From Pseudoduganella guangdongensis (lineage in GTDB: Bacteria; Pseudomonadota; Gammaproteobacteria; Burkholderiales; Burkholderiaceae_D): DNA of 64,000 nucleotides. The position numbers and the translations under genes were made by a program. Below are positions 34,073 to 42,695 of the stretch, in pieces. The stretch is from NCBI RefSeq assembly GCF_009857475.1, contig NZ_WWCJ01000010.1, positions 62,001 through 126,000 of the forward strand, in the 5' to 3' direction. A model generated the notes under the pieces. It was not told the DNA's origin. It did not search any database and saw only the letters and a list, made by a program, of their open reading frames with translations. Numbering within the stretch: position 1 is the first letter of the stretch; each line of letters starts with the position of its first letter.

Positions 34073-34948
34073 TCAGAACTTGAAGTAGTGGTCGACCAGC
34101 AGCGCCGCGAACAGCAGCGACAGGTAGATGATGGACCAGGTGAAGGCCTTGCGCGCCACGATATCGCTGTAGTGCTTGTAGATGCGCCAGCCGTAATACA
34201 GGAAGACCGCGTTCAGCACCACGGCGCTGGCCAGGTAAATCAGGCCGCTCATCTTTACCGCGAAGGGCAGCAAGGTGGTGGCGGCCAGGATGATCGAGTA
34301 CAGCCAGATATGGAAGGCGGTGAAGCCCATGCCGTGCGTCACCGGCAGCATCGGCAGGCCGGAGCGCTCATAGTCGGCCTTGCGGTACATGGCCAGGGCC
34401 CAGAAGTGCGGCGGGGTCCAGACGAAGATGATCAGCACCAGCAGCCAGGCCTGCATCGGCACGTCGTTGGCGACGGCCGCCCAGCCCAGGGCCGGCGGCA
34501 TGGCGCCGGACAGGCCGCCGATCACGATGTTCTGCGGCGTGGCCGGCTTCAGGATCATGGTGTAGATCACGGCGTAGCCGACGAAAGTCACCAGGGTCAG
34601 CCAGGCGGTCAACGGGTTCACCAGCTCGTGCAGGATCCACATGCCGGCGCCGCCGATCACCAGCGAGAACACCACGGTCTGTTTGACGCCGATATCGCCC
34701 ATCGCCATCGGGCGGCGCGCGGTGCGCGCCATGCGCGCGTCGATCTCGCGTTCGGCCAGGCAGTTGACGGCAAAGGCGGCGCCGGACAAGAGCCAGATAC
34801 CGGCGGTGGCGGCGATCACCACGCGCCAGTCGGGCAGGCCGTCGGTCGCCAGGAACATGCCGATCACGGCGCAGAACACGGCCAGCTGCGTCACGCGCGG
34901 CTTGGTCAGCGCCCAATACTGGGCCATGCGGGAGGTGGAGGATTTCAT
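34073..34948 (-). CDS. ctaB: Protoheme IX farnesyltransferase (heme O synthase)
   Basis: CtaB/CyoE adds a farnesyl chain to heme b, giving heme O, the precursor of heme A. The 291-residue UbiA-superfamily protein has some eight membrane helices. The first aspartate motif is [21 protein letters not shown] (about 64-84) and the second loop is [11 protein letters not shown]. The ATG lies two bases after the ctaA stop; no good Shine-Dalgarno is seen, so translation is probably coupled. Confidence 0.95.
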   Translation of the reverse strand: MKSSTSRMAQYWALTKPRVTQLAVFCAVIGMFLATDGLPDWRVVIAATAGIWLLSGAAFAVNCLAEREIDARMARTARRPMAMGDIGVKQTVVFSLVIGGAGMWILHELVNPLTAWLTLVTFVGYAVIYTMILKPATPQNIVIGGLSGAMPPALGWAAVANDVPMQAWLLVLIIFVWTPPHFWALAMYRKADYERSGLPMLPVTHGMGFTAFHIWLYSIILAATTLLPFAVKMSGLIYLASAVVLNAVFLYYGWRIYKHYSDIVARKAFTWSIIYLSLLFAALLVDHYFKF

Positions 34949-34950
34949 TG

Positions 34951-36096
34951 TTATTGGTATGCGGGGGCAGCGAGGTACTTGGCCCGGTAGTTTATCATGG
35001 TCAGCACCAGCACCAGGGCTGCCGCCCCCGCGTTGTGGACCACCGCGATGGCCAGCGGGAAGTTGAAATAAATGGTCGCCACGCCGCTCAGCGCCTGCAG
35101 CGCAAGCAGGGCCGCCAGCCAGCGCGCATGGCTGGCCAGGCCGCCCACGCGCCACGCTTGCCAGGCGGTCAGGCCCAGCACCAGCAGCACCACGGCAGCG
35201 AAGTTGCGGTGCACCCAGTGGATCGCGGTCAGGGCGGAGAATGGCAGGTAGTGGCCGGCGGCCGTCTTGCCCAGGTCGCGCCACAGGTGGAAGCCGTGCT
35301 CGAAATCCATCTCCGGCACCCAGGCGCCGCCGCATTGCGGGAATTCCATGCAGGCCAGGGTGGCGTAGTTCGAGCTGACCCAGGCGCCCAGCGCCAGCTG
35401 CACCAGCAGCACCAGGCCGGACAAGGCCGCCAGCAGGCGGATGCGCCCCAGGCGCGCCGATTCGGAACCGGCGGCGCGCGGCAGCGGCGCGTGCAGCTGG
35501 TCCAGGCGGCCGCCAAACCAGGCCAGCAAGGCCAATAGCGACATGCCCAGCACCAGGTGGCCGGTGACGAAGATCGGCTGCAGCTTCTGGGTCACGGTCC
35601 AGGCGCCGAAAGCGCCCTGCAGGCAGACGAAGAAGAACAGGAAAGTGGAAAAGCCCGGCGCCGCCACGCCGCGCGCGGCCGGCGCGAACGGGGCACCGCT
35701 GCCGCGGCGGCCGGCCCAGCGCCACCAGGCCACGCCCATCATGGCCACGATCAGCACGCCGATGCCCATGGCCAGGTAGCGGTGGATCATTTCGATCCAG
35801 GCTTTCACCATGGTGACGGGGCCGGTTGGCAGCAAGCTTTCGGCGGCGCGGATCTGCTCGTGCGCGATGAAGGGGTTGGCTTCGCCGTAGCAGCCCGGCC
35901 AGTCCGGGCAGCCCAGGCCCGAGTCGGTCAGGCGCGTAAAGGCGCCGAACACGATCAGGTCGAAGGTGAGGAAGACCGAGATCCAGACCAGCTTGCGGTA
36001 TTTGTTCGTGTCGCGCGAAATCCAGACGATGGACAGCGGCAGCGCCGCCACCAGCAGCGCCGTGATTGCCATGTGGGCGAGGGAGTTGTGGTCCAT
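34951..36096 (-). CDS. ctaA: Heme A synthase (COX15/CtaA)
   Basis: CtaA oxidises the C8 methyl of heme O to the formyl group of heme A. The 381-residue protein has eight membrane helices in two repeats. Conserved histidines occur in [10 protein letters not shown] and HWVHRN and in the TGHLVLG and VVHNAGAAA segments. [17 protein letters not shown] is a diagnostic motif with its cysteine pair. It lies between the Sco-like protein gene and ctaB. Confidence 0.95.
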   Translation of the reverse strand: MDHNSLAHMAITALLVAALPLSIVWISRDTNKYRKLVWISVFLTFDLIVFGAFTRLTDSGLGCPDWPGCYGEANPFIAHEQIRAAESLLPTGPVTMVKAWIEMIHRYLAMGIGVLIVAMMGVAWWRWAGRRGSGAPFAPAARGVAAPGFSTFLFFFVCLQGAFGAWTVTQKLQPIFVTGHLVLGMSLLALLAWFGGRLDQLHAPLPRAAGSESARLGRIRLLAALSGLVLLVQLALGAWVSSNYATLACMEFPQCGGAWVPEMDFEHGFHLWRDLGKTAAGHYLPFSALTAIHWVHRNFAAVVLLVLGLTAWQAWRVGGLASHARWLAALLALQALSGVATIYFNFPLAIAVVHNAGAAALVLVLTMINYRAKYLAAPAYQ

Positions 36097-36105
36097 TGCG
36101 CCGCC

Positions 36106-36708
36106 TTAGCCGATGGCCGAAGCCTTGAGCAGCTTGTACATGTCCTTCTTCACTTTGGACGGGTCGGCGTCTTTCGGGAAGCGCATCATCAGGTTGCCCA
36201 GCGGGTCGATCAGGTAGATATGCTCCTCCACCCTGCCGCCCGGCGCCAGCGGCAGCCACTTGCCCACCGCCTCGGCCGGCGCGCGCAGGAAGCGGGTGCC
36301 GTCGTTCACGCGCAGCATGAAGGTTTCCAGCGGCTCGTTGTCGGTGATCAGCCAGACGCGCTCGATGCGGTCGGCCTCCTTGCCCTGCATGGTGCGCAGC
36401 TGGCGCATCTTGAACAGCATGTCCTGGCAGTCCTGGGCGCAGGCCGAGCCGCCGACTTTGACCATGATCCACTTGCCCTTGAAATCTTCCAGCTTCTGCG
36501 GCTGGCCGTCCAGCGTGGTGCTGGCCATGGCCGGGATCGGGTGCTGGCGCGGGTCGAGCAGGTCGCCGTAGTTGGTGCGCCCTTCCGGCTTGATGAAGTG
36601 GTAGGTGACGTAGGAGGCGATGATCGGCGCCGCGCACACCAGCAGCACCGCGAACATGCTCCAGCGCCCACGGCGGCGCTGCTTCTCGACTTGATTAGTG
36701 TTTTGCAC
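36106..36708 (-). CDS. Membrane-anchored Sco-like thioredoxin-fold protein
   Basis: The 200-residue protein has one N-terminal membrane helix (about 17-38) and a periplasmic thioredoxin-like domain with CAQDC (Cys90, Cys94), a CxxxC as in Sco proteins. A histidine in [11 protein letters not shown] is close to, but not at, the normal Sco ligand position. The gene is regularly found between SURF1 and ctaA in related betaproteobacteria. A role in oxidase copper or disulfide handling is inferred. Its start overlaps the SURF1 end by 14 bases. Confidence 0.78.
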   Translation of the reverse strand: MQNTNQVEKQRRRGRWSMFAVLLVCAAPIIASYVTYHFIKPEGRTNYGDLLDPRQHPIPAMASTTLDGQPQKLEDFKGKWIMVKVGGSACAQDCQDMLFKMRQLRTMQGKEADRIERVWLITDNEPLETFMLRVNDGTRFLRAPAEAVGKWLPLAPGGRVEEHIYLIDPLGNLMMRFPKDADPSKVKKDMYKLLKASAIG

Positions 36709-37429
36709 TTTTCCTCAACCCAGTGAATACAAAGAATAGAACTGCCATTGCCGCCAGCGCATACCACTGGAAGGCATAACCCTTATGCTTGTCCACGCCC
36801 AGCGCCGGCGCCGGCCAGTCGCGCTGCAGCACTTCCGCTGGCGCGCCCGCGCCGGCCGCCGCGTCCGGCGTCGCCTGCTCCACCACCAGCGGCTGGAAAC
36901 GCCATCCGGTCGCTGCCGCGAACGCCGCCGCGTCGGCATTCTGCACGATGGCGCCCGGCGCCAGCGGCGCCGCCTGGCCCAGCTGCATGACCTGGCCCGG
37001 CGCCAGGCGCGCGATGCCCTCCACCGTCACCGGCCCGGCCGGCGTGGCATACGCCGGCAGCTTGCTGCGGTCGGCCATGTCGCGCGGCAGCCAGCCGCGC
37101 GCCACCAGCACGTGCATCTCGCTGCCGGCCAGGCGCAAAGGCATCAACAGGTAAAAGCCCGGGCGCCCCGCGTGCGGGCGGTTGTCCAGGTAGAGCGGCC
37201 AGCCGGCCACCCACTCGCCCTGCAGGCGCACGCGGCGGAATTCAACCTCGGCCGCCGCCACCGGCGCCGCGCCCAGCGCCAGCGGCGCCGCCGCATTGCC
37301 GGCCGCCAGGCGCGCTTCCAGCGCCAGCTTCTGCGCCGCGCGGCCGTCCTGCCAGCGTCCGGCGGCAACGCCAATGGCGACCAGGACCACGGTCGCCAGG
37401 AAGGGGATCAGCCGAAAGCGGAATGCCAT
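36695..37429 (-). CDS. SURF1 family cytochrome oxidase biogenesis protein
   Basis: SURF1 proteins help insert heme a into oxidase subunit I. The 244-residue protein has two flanking membrane helices (about 5-25 and 220-238) around a periplasmic domain with GWPLYLDNR, VARGWLPRD and the C-terminal KHKGYAFQWYALAAM motif. These match the family closely. The gene is divergent from the DUF2909 gene. Confidence 0.94.
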   Translation of the reverse strand: MAFRFRLIPFLATVVLVAIGVAAGRWQDGRAAQKLALEARLAAGNAAAPLALGAAPVAAAEVEFRRVRLQGEWVAGWPLYLDNRPHAGRPGFYLLMPLRLAGSEMHVLVARGWLPRDMADRSKLPAYATPAGPVTVEGIARLAPGQVMQLGQAAPLAPGAIVQNADAAAFAAATGWRFQPLVVEQATPDAAAGAGAPAEVLQRDWPAPALGVDKHKGYAFQWYALAAMAVLFFVFTGLRKSAKH

Positions 37430-37469
37430 ACAATGAGACCTTATCTTCCTTAGTTCCTACTTAATTGCC

Positions 37470-37670
37470 ATGAAATACTTCGTCGCCATCGCCTTCGTGC
37501 TGATCATCGGCAGCCTGGCTTCGGCCTTCATCAGCATGATGCGCAGCAAATCGGCCAACCCGAAGATGGTGCGCGCTTTCGCGCTGCGCGTTGGCTTCTC
37601 GATCTTCCTGTTCCTCACCATCCTGGTGCTGGCCAAGCTGGGCTACATCAAGCCGACCGGCATCCGCTGA
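37470..37670 (+). CDS. DUF2909 twin-transmembrane protein
   Basis: The 66-residue protein has two membrane helices (about 3-22 and 41-60) joined by a short basic loop. Such proteins are conserved in betaproteobacterial oxidase loci between SURF1 and subunit III and always lie against the main direction. Function is unknown; a role in oxidase assembly is a guess from position. Confidence 0.82.
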   Translation: MKYFVAIAFVLIIGSLASAFISMMRSKSANPKMVRAFALRVGFSIFLFLTILVLAKLGYIKPTGIR

Positions 37671-37694
37671 ACGGACCGGGTCCGCGCCAAATGC

Positions 37695-37753
37695 AAAAAG
37701 CCGCATCCGCACAGAGCGCGACCTAGGACGCGTTCTGGCCGATGCGGCTTTTT
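37695..37753. terminator. Bidirectional terminator with nested hairpin
   Basis: A perfect 13-base inverted repeat AAAAAGCCGCATC/GATGCGGCTTTTT (37695-37707 and 37741-37753) gives a T tract on both strands. An inner AGAGCGCG/CGCGTTCT hairpin lies in its loop. It separates the convergent DUF2909 and ctaE genes. Confidence 0.9.
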
Positions 37754-37778
37754 AATGCGGCTAAATTATACCTGCGTC

Positions 37779-38642
37779 TTACATCCAGTAGACGACGACG
37801 TACAGGCCGAGCCAGACCACGTCGACAAAGTGCCAGTACCAGGCCGCGCCTTCGAAGGCGAAGTGGTGTTCGGCGCTCATGTCGCCGCGGATCAGGCGGT
37901 ACAGCACAACGGCCAGCATGATCGCGCCCATGGTCACGTGGAAGCCGTGGAAGCCGGTCAGCAGGTAGAAGGTCGAACCGTAGATGCCCGAGGTCAGTTT
38001 CAGGTTCAGGTCGCTGTACGCGTGCATGTACTCATAGGCCTGGAAGCCCATGAAGGTGGCACCCAGCAGCACGGTCACCGCCAGCCAGGTGATGGCTTTG
38101 GCGCGGTTGGCCGCTTGCAGCGCGTGGTGCGAGATGGTCAGGGTCATGCCCGAGGCCAGCAGCAGCGCGGTGTTCAGGGTCGGGATGCCGAACGCCTCGA
38201 CCGGGGTGTAGGATTCCACCGTGCCGGCCGGGCCGACACCATTGGTCCAGACGCCGCTGAAGTCCGGCCAGATCAGCTTGTGGTCGAGGTCGGCCAGCCA
38301 CGGGAAGGTGATGGAACGGGCATAGTACAGGGCGCCGAAGAAGGCGCCGAAGAACATCACTTCCGAGAAAATAAACCAGCCCATCGACCAGCGGTAGGAC
38401 AGGTCGATACGGTGCGAGTACAGGCCTTTTTCCGACTCGGCGATGGCGTCGCCGAACCAGCTGTACAGCACGGCCAGGGTCATGGCGATACCGACCAGGC
38501 AAACCGCCATGCCCCAGGAGGCATCGTTGACCCAGGCGGAGGCGCCGGTCATGGTGACCAGCAGGGAAATGCCTGCGAACATCGGCCATTTGGAAGGACC
38601 AGGCACAAAGTAGTACGGTGCCGCGGCGTTGTTAGAGCTCAT
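37779..38642 (-). CDS. ctaE: Cytochrome c oxidase subunit III
   Basis: Subunit III stabilises proton pumping in the aa3-type oxidase. The 287-residue protein has seven membrane helices with WGMAVCLVG, FSEVMFFGAFFGA, the HHALQAANR region and GFHGFHVTMGA. The C-terminal WYWHFVDVVWLGLYVVVYWM segment is diagnostic. It is the last structural gene of the minus-strand oxidase operon. Confidence 0.97.
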   Translation of the reverse strand: MSSNNAAAPYYFVPGPSKWPMFAGISLLVTMTGASAWVNDASWGMAVCLVGIAMTLAVLYSWFGDAIAESEKGLYSHRIDLSYRWSMGWFIFSEVMFFGAFFGALYYARSITFPWLADLDHKLIWPDFSGVWTNGVGPAGTVESYTPVEAFGIPTLNTALLLASGMTLTISHHALQAANRAKAITWLAVTVLLGATFMGFQAYEYMHAYSDLNLKLTSGIYGSTFYLLTGFHGFHVTMGAIMLAVVLYRLIRGDMSAEHHFAFEGAAWYWHFVDVVWLGLYVVVYWM

Positions 38643-38671
38643 CTTGTTCTCCCCAATTATTCTTGCAAATT

Positions 38672-38857
38672 TTACTTTGGAACTACCAATTTGACGATCG
38701 ATACCAGCAGGCCGATAAACAGGGCCGCGCCCAGCAAGGCGGCGAGGATGACGTGGAAGATGCTCAGCTTCTGCTCATCCTGGTCAAAATCGCCTTTGCG
38801 GCGCAGGCCGACAAACGACCACAGCACTGCTTTCATCGAATACAGGAACGACTTCAC
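38672..38857 (-). CDS. DUF2970 small membrane protein
   Basis: The 61-residue protein starts at GTG, overlapping the cox11 stop, and has one C-terminal membrane helix (about 35-57). The N-terminal half contains AVLWSFVGLRRKGDFD, the signature of this family in betaproteobacterial oxidase operons. Function is unknown. Confidence 0.85.
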   Translation of the reverse strand: MKSFLYSMKAVLWSFVGLRRKGDFDQDEQKLSIFHVILAALLGAALFIGLLVSIVKLVVPK

Positions 38858-39390
38858 GATTTCTTATCCATTCCACCGATTTCGAAGAAGGTGTAAGACA
38901 TCGTCATTACCTTGATCTCCTTTGGCACCGCCGGATCGATGTAGAACATGACCGGCATTTGCCGCGCCTCGTTCGCCTTCAGGGTCTGCTCCTTGAAGCA
39001 GAAGCACTCCACTTTCCTGAAATGCGGCGTGACGCTTTGCGGGGTATAGCTCGGGATGGCCTGGGCTTTCACCAGGCGCGGCAAGCTATTCACCACCTCG
39101 TACACCACGGTCACCATTTCACCCGGATGCACGGTAATGCTGTTCTGGGTGGGGCGGAAACGCAGCGTGCCCTGCACGTTGCTGTCCAGCTCCACGGTAA
39201 TGCTGCGGGTTTTGTCGACCTGGGTGTTCTCCGGGTCGGCTTCGCCGTCGCGCTGCGTCAGCACGTTAATGCCGAGCACCTCGCACAAGTGCTTGTAGAC
39301 CGGAATCAGCGCATAACCGAAGCCGAACATCATCACCGCGATCACCAGCAGCTTGCCCAGCATCTTGCGGTTGGAATCCCCGGTGCTCAC
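38854..39390 (-). CDS. ctaG: Cytochrome c oxidase assembly protein CtaG/Cox11
   Basis: Cox11 inserts copper into the CuB site of subunit I. The 178-residue protein has one N-terminal membrane helix and a periplasmic immunoglobulin-like domain. The copper-binding motif is CFCF near residues 120-123, followed by MPVMFYIDP. I prefer the GTG at 39390, one base after the preceding small gene's stop, over a TTG twelve bases upstream. Confidence 0.94.
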   Translation of the reverse strand: MSTGDSNRKMLGKLLVIAVMMFGFGYALIPVYKHLCEVLGINVLTQRDGEADPENTQVDKTRSITVELDSNVQGTLRFRPTQNSITVHPGEMVTVVYEVVNSLPRLVKAQAIPSYTPQSVTPHFRKVECFCFKEQTLKANEARQMPVMFYIDPAVPKEIKVMTMSYTFFEIGGMDKKS

Positions 39391-39391
39391 T

Positions 39392-39502
39392 TCAGGCCCC
39401 AAGGATCCAGCGTTTCGCGATCACTGCCGCGAAGAACACCAGTGCCACCGACCCCAGGATCAGGGCCAGGCGCATGTTGTTCGGTTTCTTCGGATCAGAC
39501 AT
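39392..39502 (-). CDS. Cytochrome oxidase small assembly protein
   Basis: This 36-residue gene lies between ctaD and cox11. Its product has a polar N-terminus (MSDPKKPNN) and one membrane helix running to RWILGA. Tiny proteins of this kind are conserved at this spot in betaproteobacteria and annotated as small assembly proteins. The function is not established. Confidence 0.75.
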   Translation of the reverse strand: MSDPKKPNNMRLALILGSVALVFFAAVIAKRWILGA

Positions 39503-39546
39503 TTGCTGCTTCCCTGGGGGCGGGATCAGCCGCCCCCTAAAACGGT

Positions 39547-41154
39547 TTACTTGACGGTCGGCGGGGTTTCGAAGGTGTGGAACGGCGCCGGCGACGGCAC
39601 GGTCCACTCCAGGCCTTCCGCGCCTTCCCAAGGCTTGGCTTCCGCTTTCTTGCCGCCACGGATGGTCGGCAGCACCACCGCGAACAGGAAGAACGCCTGC
39701 GACAGACCGAAACCGAAGGCGCCGATGGTGGCGATCGAGTTGAAGTCCGTGAACTGCGCCTGGTAGTCGGCGTAACGACGCGGCATACCGGCCAGGCCCA
39801 GGAAGTGCATTGGGAAGAAGGTGATATTGAAGGTGATCAGCGACAGCCAGAAGTGCGCCTTGCCCATGGTCTCGTTGACCATGTGGCCGGTCCACTTCGG
39901 CGCCCAGTAGTAGAAGCCGGCGAACAGCGCGAACAGGGAGCCTGCCACCAGCACGTAGTGGAAGTGCGCCACCACGTAGTAGGTATCTTGCAGCTGGATG
40001 TCGACCGGGGTCACCGCCAGCATCAGGCCGGTGAAGCCGCCCATGGTGAACACGAAGATGAAGCCGACCGAGAACAGCATCGGGGTTTCAAAGGTCATCG
40101 AGCCTTTCCACATGGTCGCGATCCAGTTGAAGACCTTCACGCCGGTCGGCACGGAGATCAGCATGGTGGCGTACATGAAGAACAGCTGCGAGGTCACCGG
40201 CATGCCGGTGGTGAACATGTGGTGGGCCCAGACGATGAACGACAGGATCGCGATGGACGCGGTGGCGTACACCATCGACGCGTAGCCGAACAGCTGCTTG
40301 CGCGAGAAGGCCGGGATGATCTGCGACACGATGCCGAAGGCCGGCAGAATCATGATGTAGACCTCTGGGTGACCGAAGAACCAGAAGATGTGCTGGTACA
40401 TGACCGGGTCACCGCCGCCGGCGGCGTTGAAGAAGGAGGTGCCGAAGTGACGGTCGGTCAGGGTCATGGTAATGGCGCCTGCCAGCACCGGCATCACAGC
40501 GATCAGCAGGTAGGCGGTGATCAGCCAGGTCCAGCAGAACATCGGCATCTTCATCAGGGTCATGCCAGGCGCGCGCATGTTCAGGATGGTGACGATGATG
40601 TTGATGGAACCCATGATGGACGACGCGCCCATGATGTGCATGGCGAAGATACCCATGTCCATGCCGATACCCATCTGGGTCGACAGCGGAGCGTACAGGG
40701 TCCAGCCGGCGGCGGTGGCGCCGCCCGGCACGAAGAACGAGCCGGCCAGCAGGATCGCCGCTGGCGGCAGCAGCCAGAACGAGAAGTTGTTCATGCGCGC
40801 GAACGCCATGTCGGAGGCGCCGATCTGCAGCGGGATCATCCAGTTGGCGAAGCCGACGAAGGCCGGCATGATCGCGCCGAACACCATCACCAGGCCGTGC
40901 ATGGTGGTCAGCTGGTTGAAGAACTCAGGCTGGAAGAACTGCAGGCCTGGTTTGAACAGTTCGGTACGGATCATCAGTGCCAGCACGCCGCCGGACAGCA
41001 GCATGATGAACGAGAACCACATGTACAGGGTACCGATGTCCTTGTGGTTGGTCGCGAACAGCCAACGGCTCAGGCCGTGTGGGTGGTCGTGAGCGTGATC
41101 GTCGTGGGCGTGGCCGCCGTGGGCGTGATCGTGTGCGTGATCGTGAGTGCTCAT
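39547..41154 (-). CDS. ctaD: Cytochrome c oxidase subunit I
   Basis: Subunit I holds heme a and the heme a3-CuB site where O2 is reduced. The 535-residue protein has twelve membrane helices, the TMHGLVMVF heme-a histidine, WFFGHPEVYI (CuB His and cross-linked Tyr), AHHMF, and the heme ligands in HFHYVLVAGS. A His/Asp-rich N-terminus (HDHAHDHAHGGHAHDDHAHDH in part) precedes the first helix. This is unusual and may bind metal. It follows ctaC by 13 bases. Confidence 0.98.
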   Translation of the reverse strand: MSTHDHAHDHAHGGHAHDDHAHDHPHGLSRWLFATNHKDIGTLYMWFSFIMLLSGGVLALMIRTELFKPGLQFFQPEFFNQLTTMHGLVMVFGAIMPAFVGFANWMIPLQIGASDMAFARMNNFSFWLLPPAAILLAGSFFVPGGATAAGWTLYAPLSTQMGIGMDMGIFAMHIMGASSIMGSINIIVTILNMRAPGMTLMKMPMFCWTWLITAYLLIAVMPVLAGAITMTLTDRHFGTSFFNAAGGGDPVMYQHIFWFFGHPEVYIMILPAFGIVSQIIPAFSRKQLFGYASMVYATASIAILSFIVWAHHMFTTGMPVTSQLFFMYATMLISVPTGVKVFNWIATMWKGSMTFETPMLFSVGFIFVFTMGGFTGLMLAVTPVDIQLQDTYYVVAHFHYVLVAGSLFALFAGFYYWAPKWTGHMVNETMGKAHFWLSLITFNITFFPMHFLGLAGMPRRYADYQAQFTDFNSIATIGAFGFGLSQAFFLFAVVLPTIRGGKKAEAKPWEGAEGLEWTVPSPAPFHTFETPPTVK

Positions 41155-41167
41155 CTAAAGCTCCTAA

Positions 41168-42388
41168 TTACTTGCGTGCAGCCACAACTTCGGCTGGCTG
41201 GACGATGTTTTCCGCTGGCTTGTTCGACCAGGTGTTGCGGGTGTAGGTGATCACAGCCGCGATATCGGTGTCGGACAGTTGCTTCCATGCCGGCATTTCG
41301 GATGGGAACTTGCCAGTCTTCTGGCCGTGCAGCAGCACCTTGATCTGTTCCGCTTTCGGGCCGGTCACGATGGCCGAGCCGTCCAGGGCCGCGAAGGCGT
41401 TCGGCACACCCTTGCCGTTGGCCTGGTGGCAGACGGCGCAGTTGGCGGTATAGACTTTCTCGCCCTTGGTCTTCAGTTCATCGATGGTCCAGGTCTTGTT
41501 CGGATCGTCTGCCAGGGCAGCCATTTCCTTCTTCTTGCCATTGACCCAGGCGGTGTACTCTTCAGCGGTCACCACGCGCACCACGATCGGCATGAAGGCG
41601 TGCTCTTTACCGCACAGCTCGGCGCAGTTGCCGCGGAAGGTGCCGGTGTATTCCGCCTTGAACCAGGTGTCGCGCACGAAGCCCGGGATCGCATCCTGCT
41701 TGACGCCGAAGGCCGGGATCATCCAGGCGTGGATCACGTCGTTGGCGGTGGTGACGATACGGATTTTCTTGCCGACCGGGACCACGACTTCGTTGTCCAC
41801 TTCCATCAGGTAGTTTTCGCCGCGCTGCTCGGTTGGCGCTTCGCCCGGCTGGCCCACTTGGGAGCGCGGGGTCGACAGATTGGAGAGGAAGGAGATGCCT
41901 TCGCCTTCGCCCTTCAGGTAGTCATAGCCCCATTTCCACTGCATGCCGGTGGCTTTGATGGTGATGTCGGCGTTCGAGGTGTCCTTCATGGCCACGACGG
42001 TCTTGGTCGCTGGCAGCGCCATGCCGATCACGATCAGGAACGGGACGACGGTCCAGGCGATCTCGACGGCGGTGGATTCATGGAAGGTGGCGGCCTTGTG
42101 GCCGAGCGACTTGCGGTGTTTGAAGATGGAGTAGAACATCACGCCGAACACGGCAACGAAGATCACCATGATGATGACCATCATCAGTGTGTGCAGGCTG
42201 TAGATATCAGCCGCGATCTGCGTTGCAGGCGCCTGCAGGTTCAACTGGTTCACCATCGGACCGCCGGTGCCGCCGGTCGCGGTCTTGTAATCAACAGCCG
42301 CTGTTGCCGCGGGACCAGCCCACGCCGCGTTCGCGGCGGTGACGGCCAAGCCGAGCATCAACGATTGAAGTCGTTTCGCAAGTTTCAT
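41168..42388 (-). CDS. ctaC: Cytochrome c oxidase subunit II with fused cytochrome c domain
   Basis: Subunit II accepts electrons through its CuA centre. The 406-residue precursor has a signal peptide (about 1-25) and two membrane helices. A cupredoxin domain follows with the CuA ligands in FRGNCAELCGKEHAFM. A C-terminal class I cytochrome c domain carries CAVCH at 317-321, making this a caa3-type subunit. The start at 42388 is chosen for GGGGAAAAC just before ATG. It leads the oxidase operon. Confidence 0.97.
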   Translation of the reverse strand: MKLAKRLQSLMLGLAVTAANAAWAGPAATAAVDYKTATGGTGGPMVNQLNLQAPATQIAADIYSLHTLMMVIIMVIFVAVFGVMFYSIFKHRKSLGHKAATFHESTAVEIAWTVVPFLIVIGMALPATKTVVAMKDTSNADITIKATGMQWKWGYDYLKGEGEGISFLSNLSTPRSQVGQPGEAPTEQRGENYLMEVDNEVVVPVGKKIRIVTTANDVIHAWMIPAFGVKQDAIPGFVRDTWFKAEYTGTFRGNCAELCGKEHAFMPIVVRVVTAEEYTAWVNGKKKEMAALADDPNKTWTIDELKTKGEKVYTANCAVCHQANGKGVPNAFAALDGSAIVTGPKAEQIKVLLHGQKTGKFPSEMPAWKQLSDTDIAAVITYTRNTWSNKPAENIVQPAEVVAARK

Positions 42389-42695
42389 GTTTTCCCCAAC
42401 CACCCAAAAAAAATAAATTGGTGTGCTTCGTCCCCGTCGCACGCTAAACACCTAAAGGTTCCGAGCCTGTGCCTCACGAAAAAATTCATGAAACGACTGT
42501 GCTGGAACCTTGTAATCGCTGCCGACGACCTAACATCAGCGGTAGCTATGTTGCCGGCCCGGGAGCGCCTGGATGCGTTCGTCTGGGCAAAATACTGGCA
42601 AAATTAGTCAATGATTATAATCAGTGAACATGTCCTACATCAAGGGAAAGTACCCCCGAGGTGTGGTAAACCACTGTATTTCCACTGTTTTTTGC
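42389..42695. promoter_or_regulatory. Intergenic region upstream of ctaC with a 20-base dyad
   Basis: This stretch lies between the ctaC start and the end of the bioC-like gene and must carry the oxidase operon promoter. A near-perfect dyad TCAATGATTATAATCAGTGA spans 42608-42627 (18 of 20 positions symmetrical) and includes TATAAT on the minus strand. A short stem GTGGT/ACCAC lies at 42663-42674. No small gene is evident. Confidence 0.45.

Noticed and set aside
34073..36637. Apparent 854-residue protein joining ctaB to an upstream reading frame
   Set aside because: The upstream part is an out-of-frame reading of ctaA and its neighbour; ctaB starts normally at 34948, right after the ctaA stop.
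42608..42627. Dyad upstream of ctaC as a Fur box
   Set aside because: The centre TGATTATAATCA does not align with the Fur consensus GATAATGATAATCATTATC, so I keep it only as an unassigned operator candidate.
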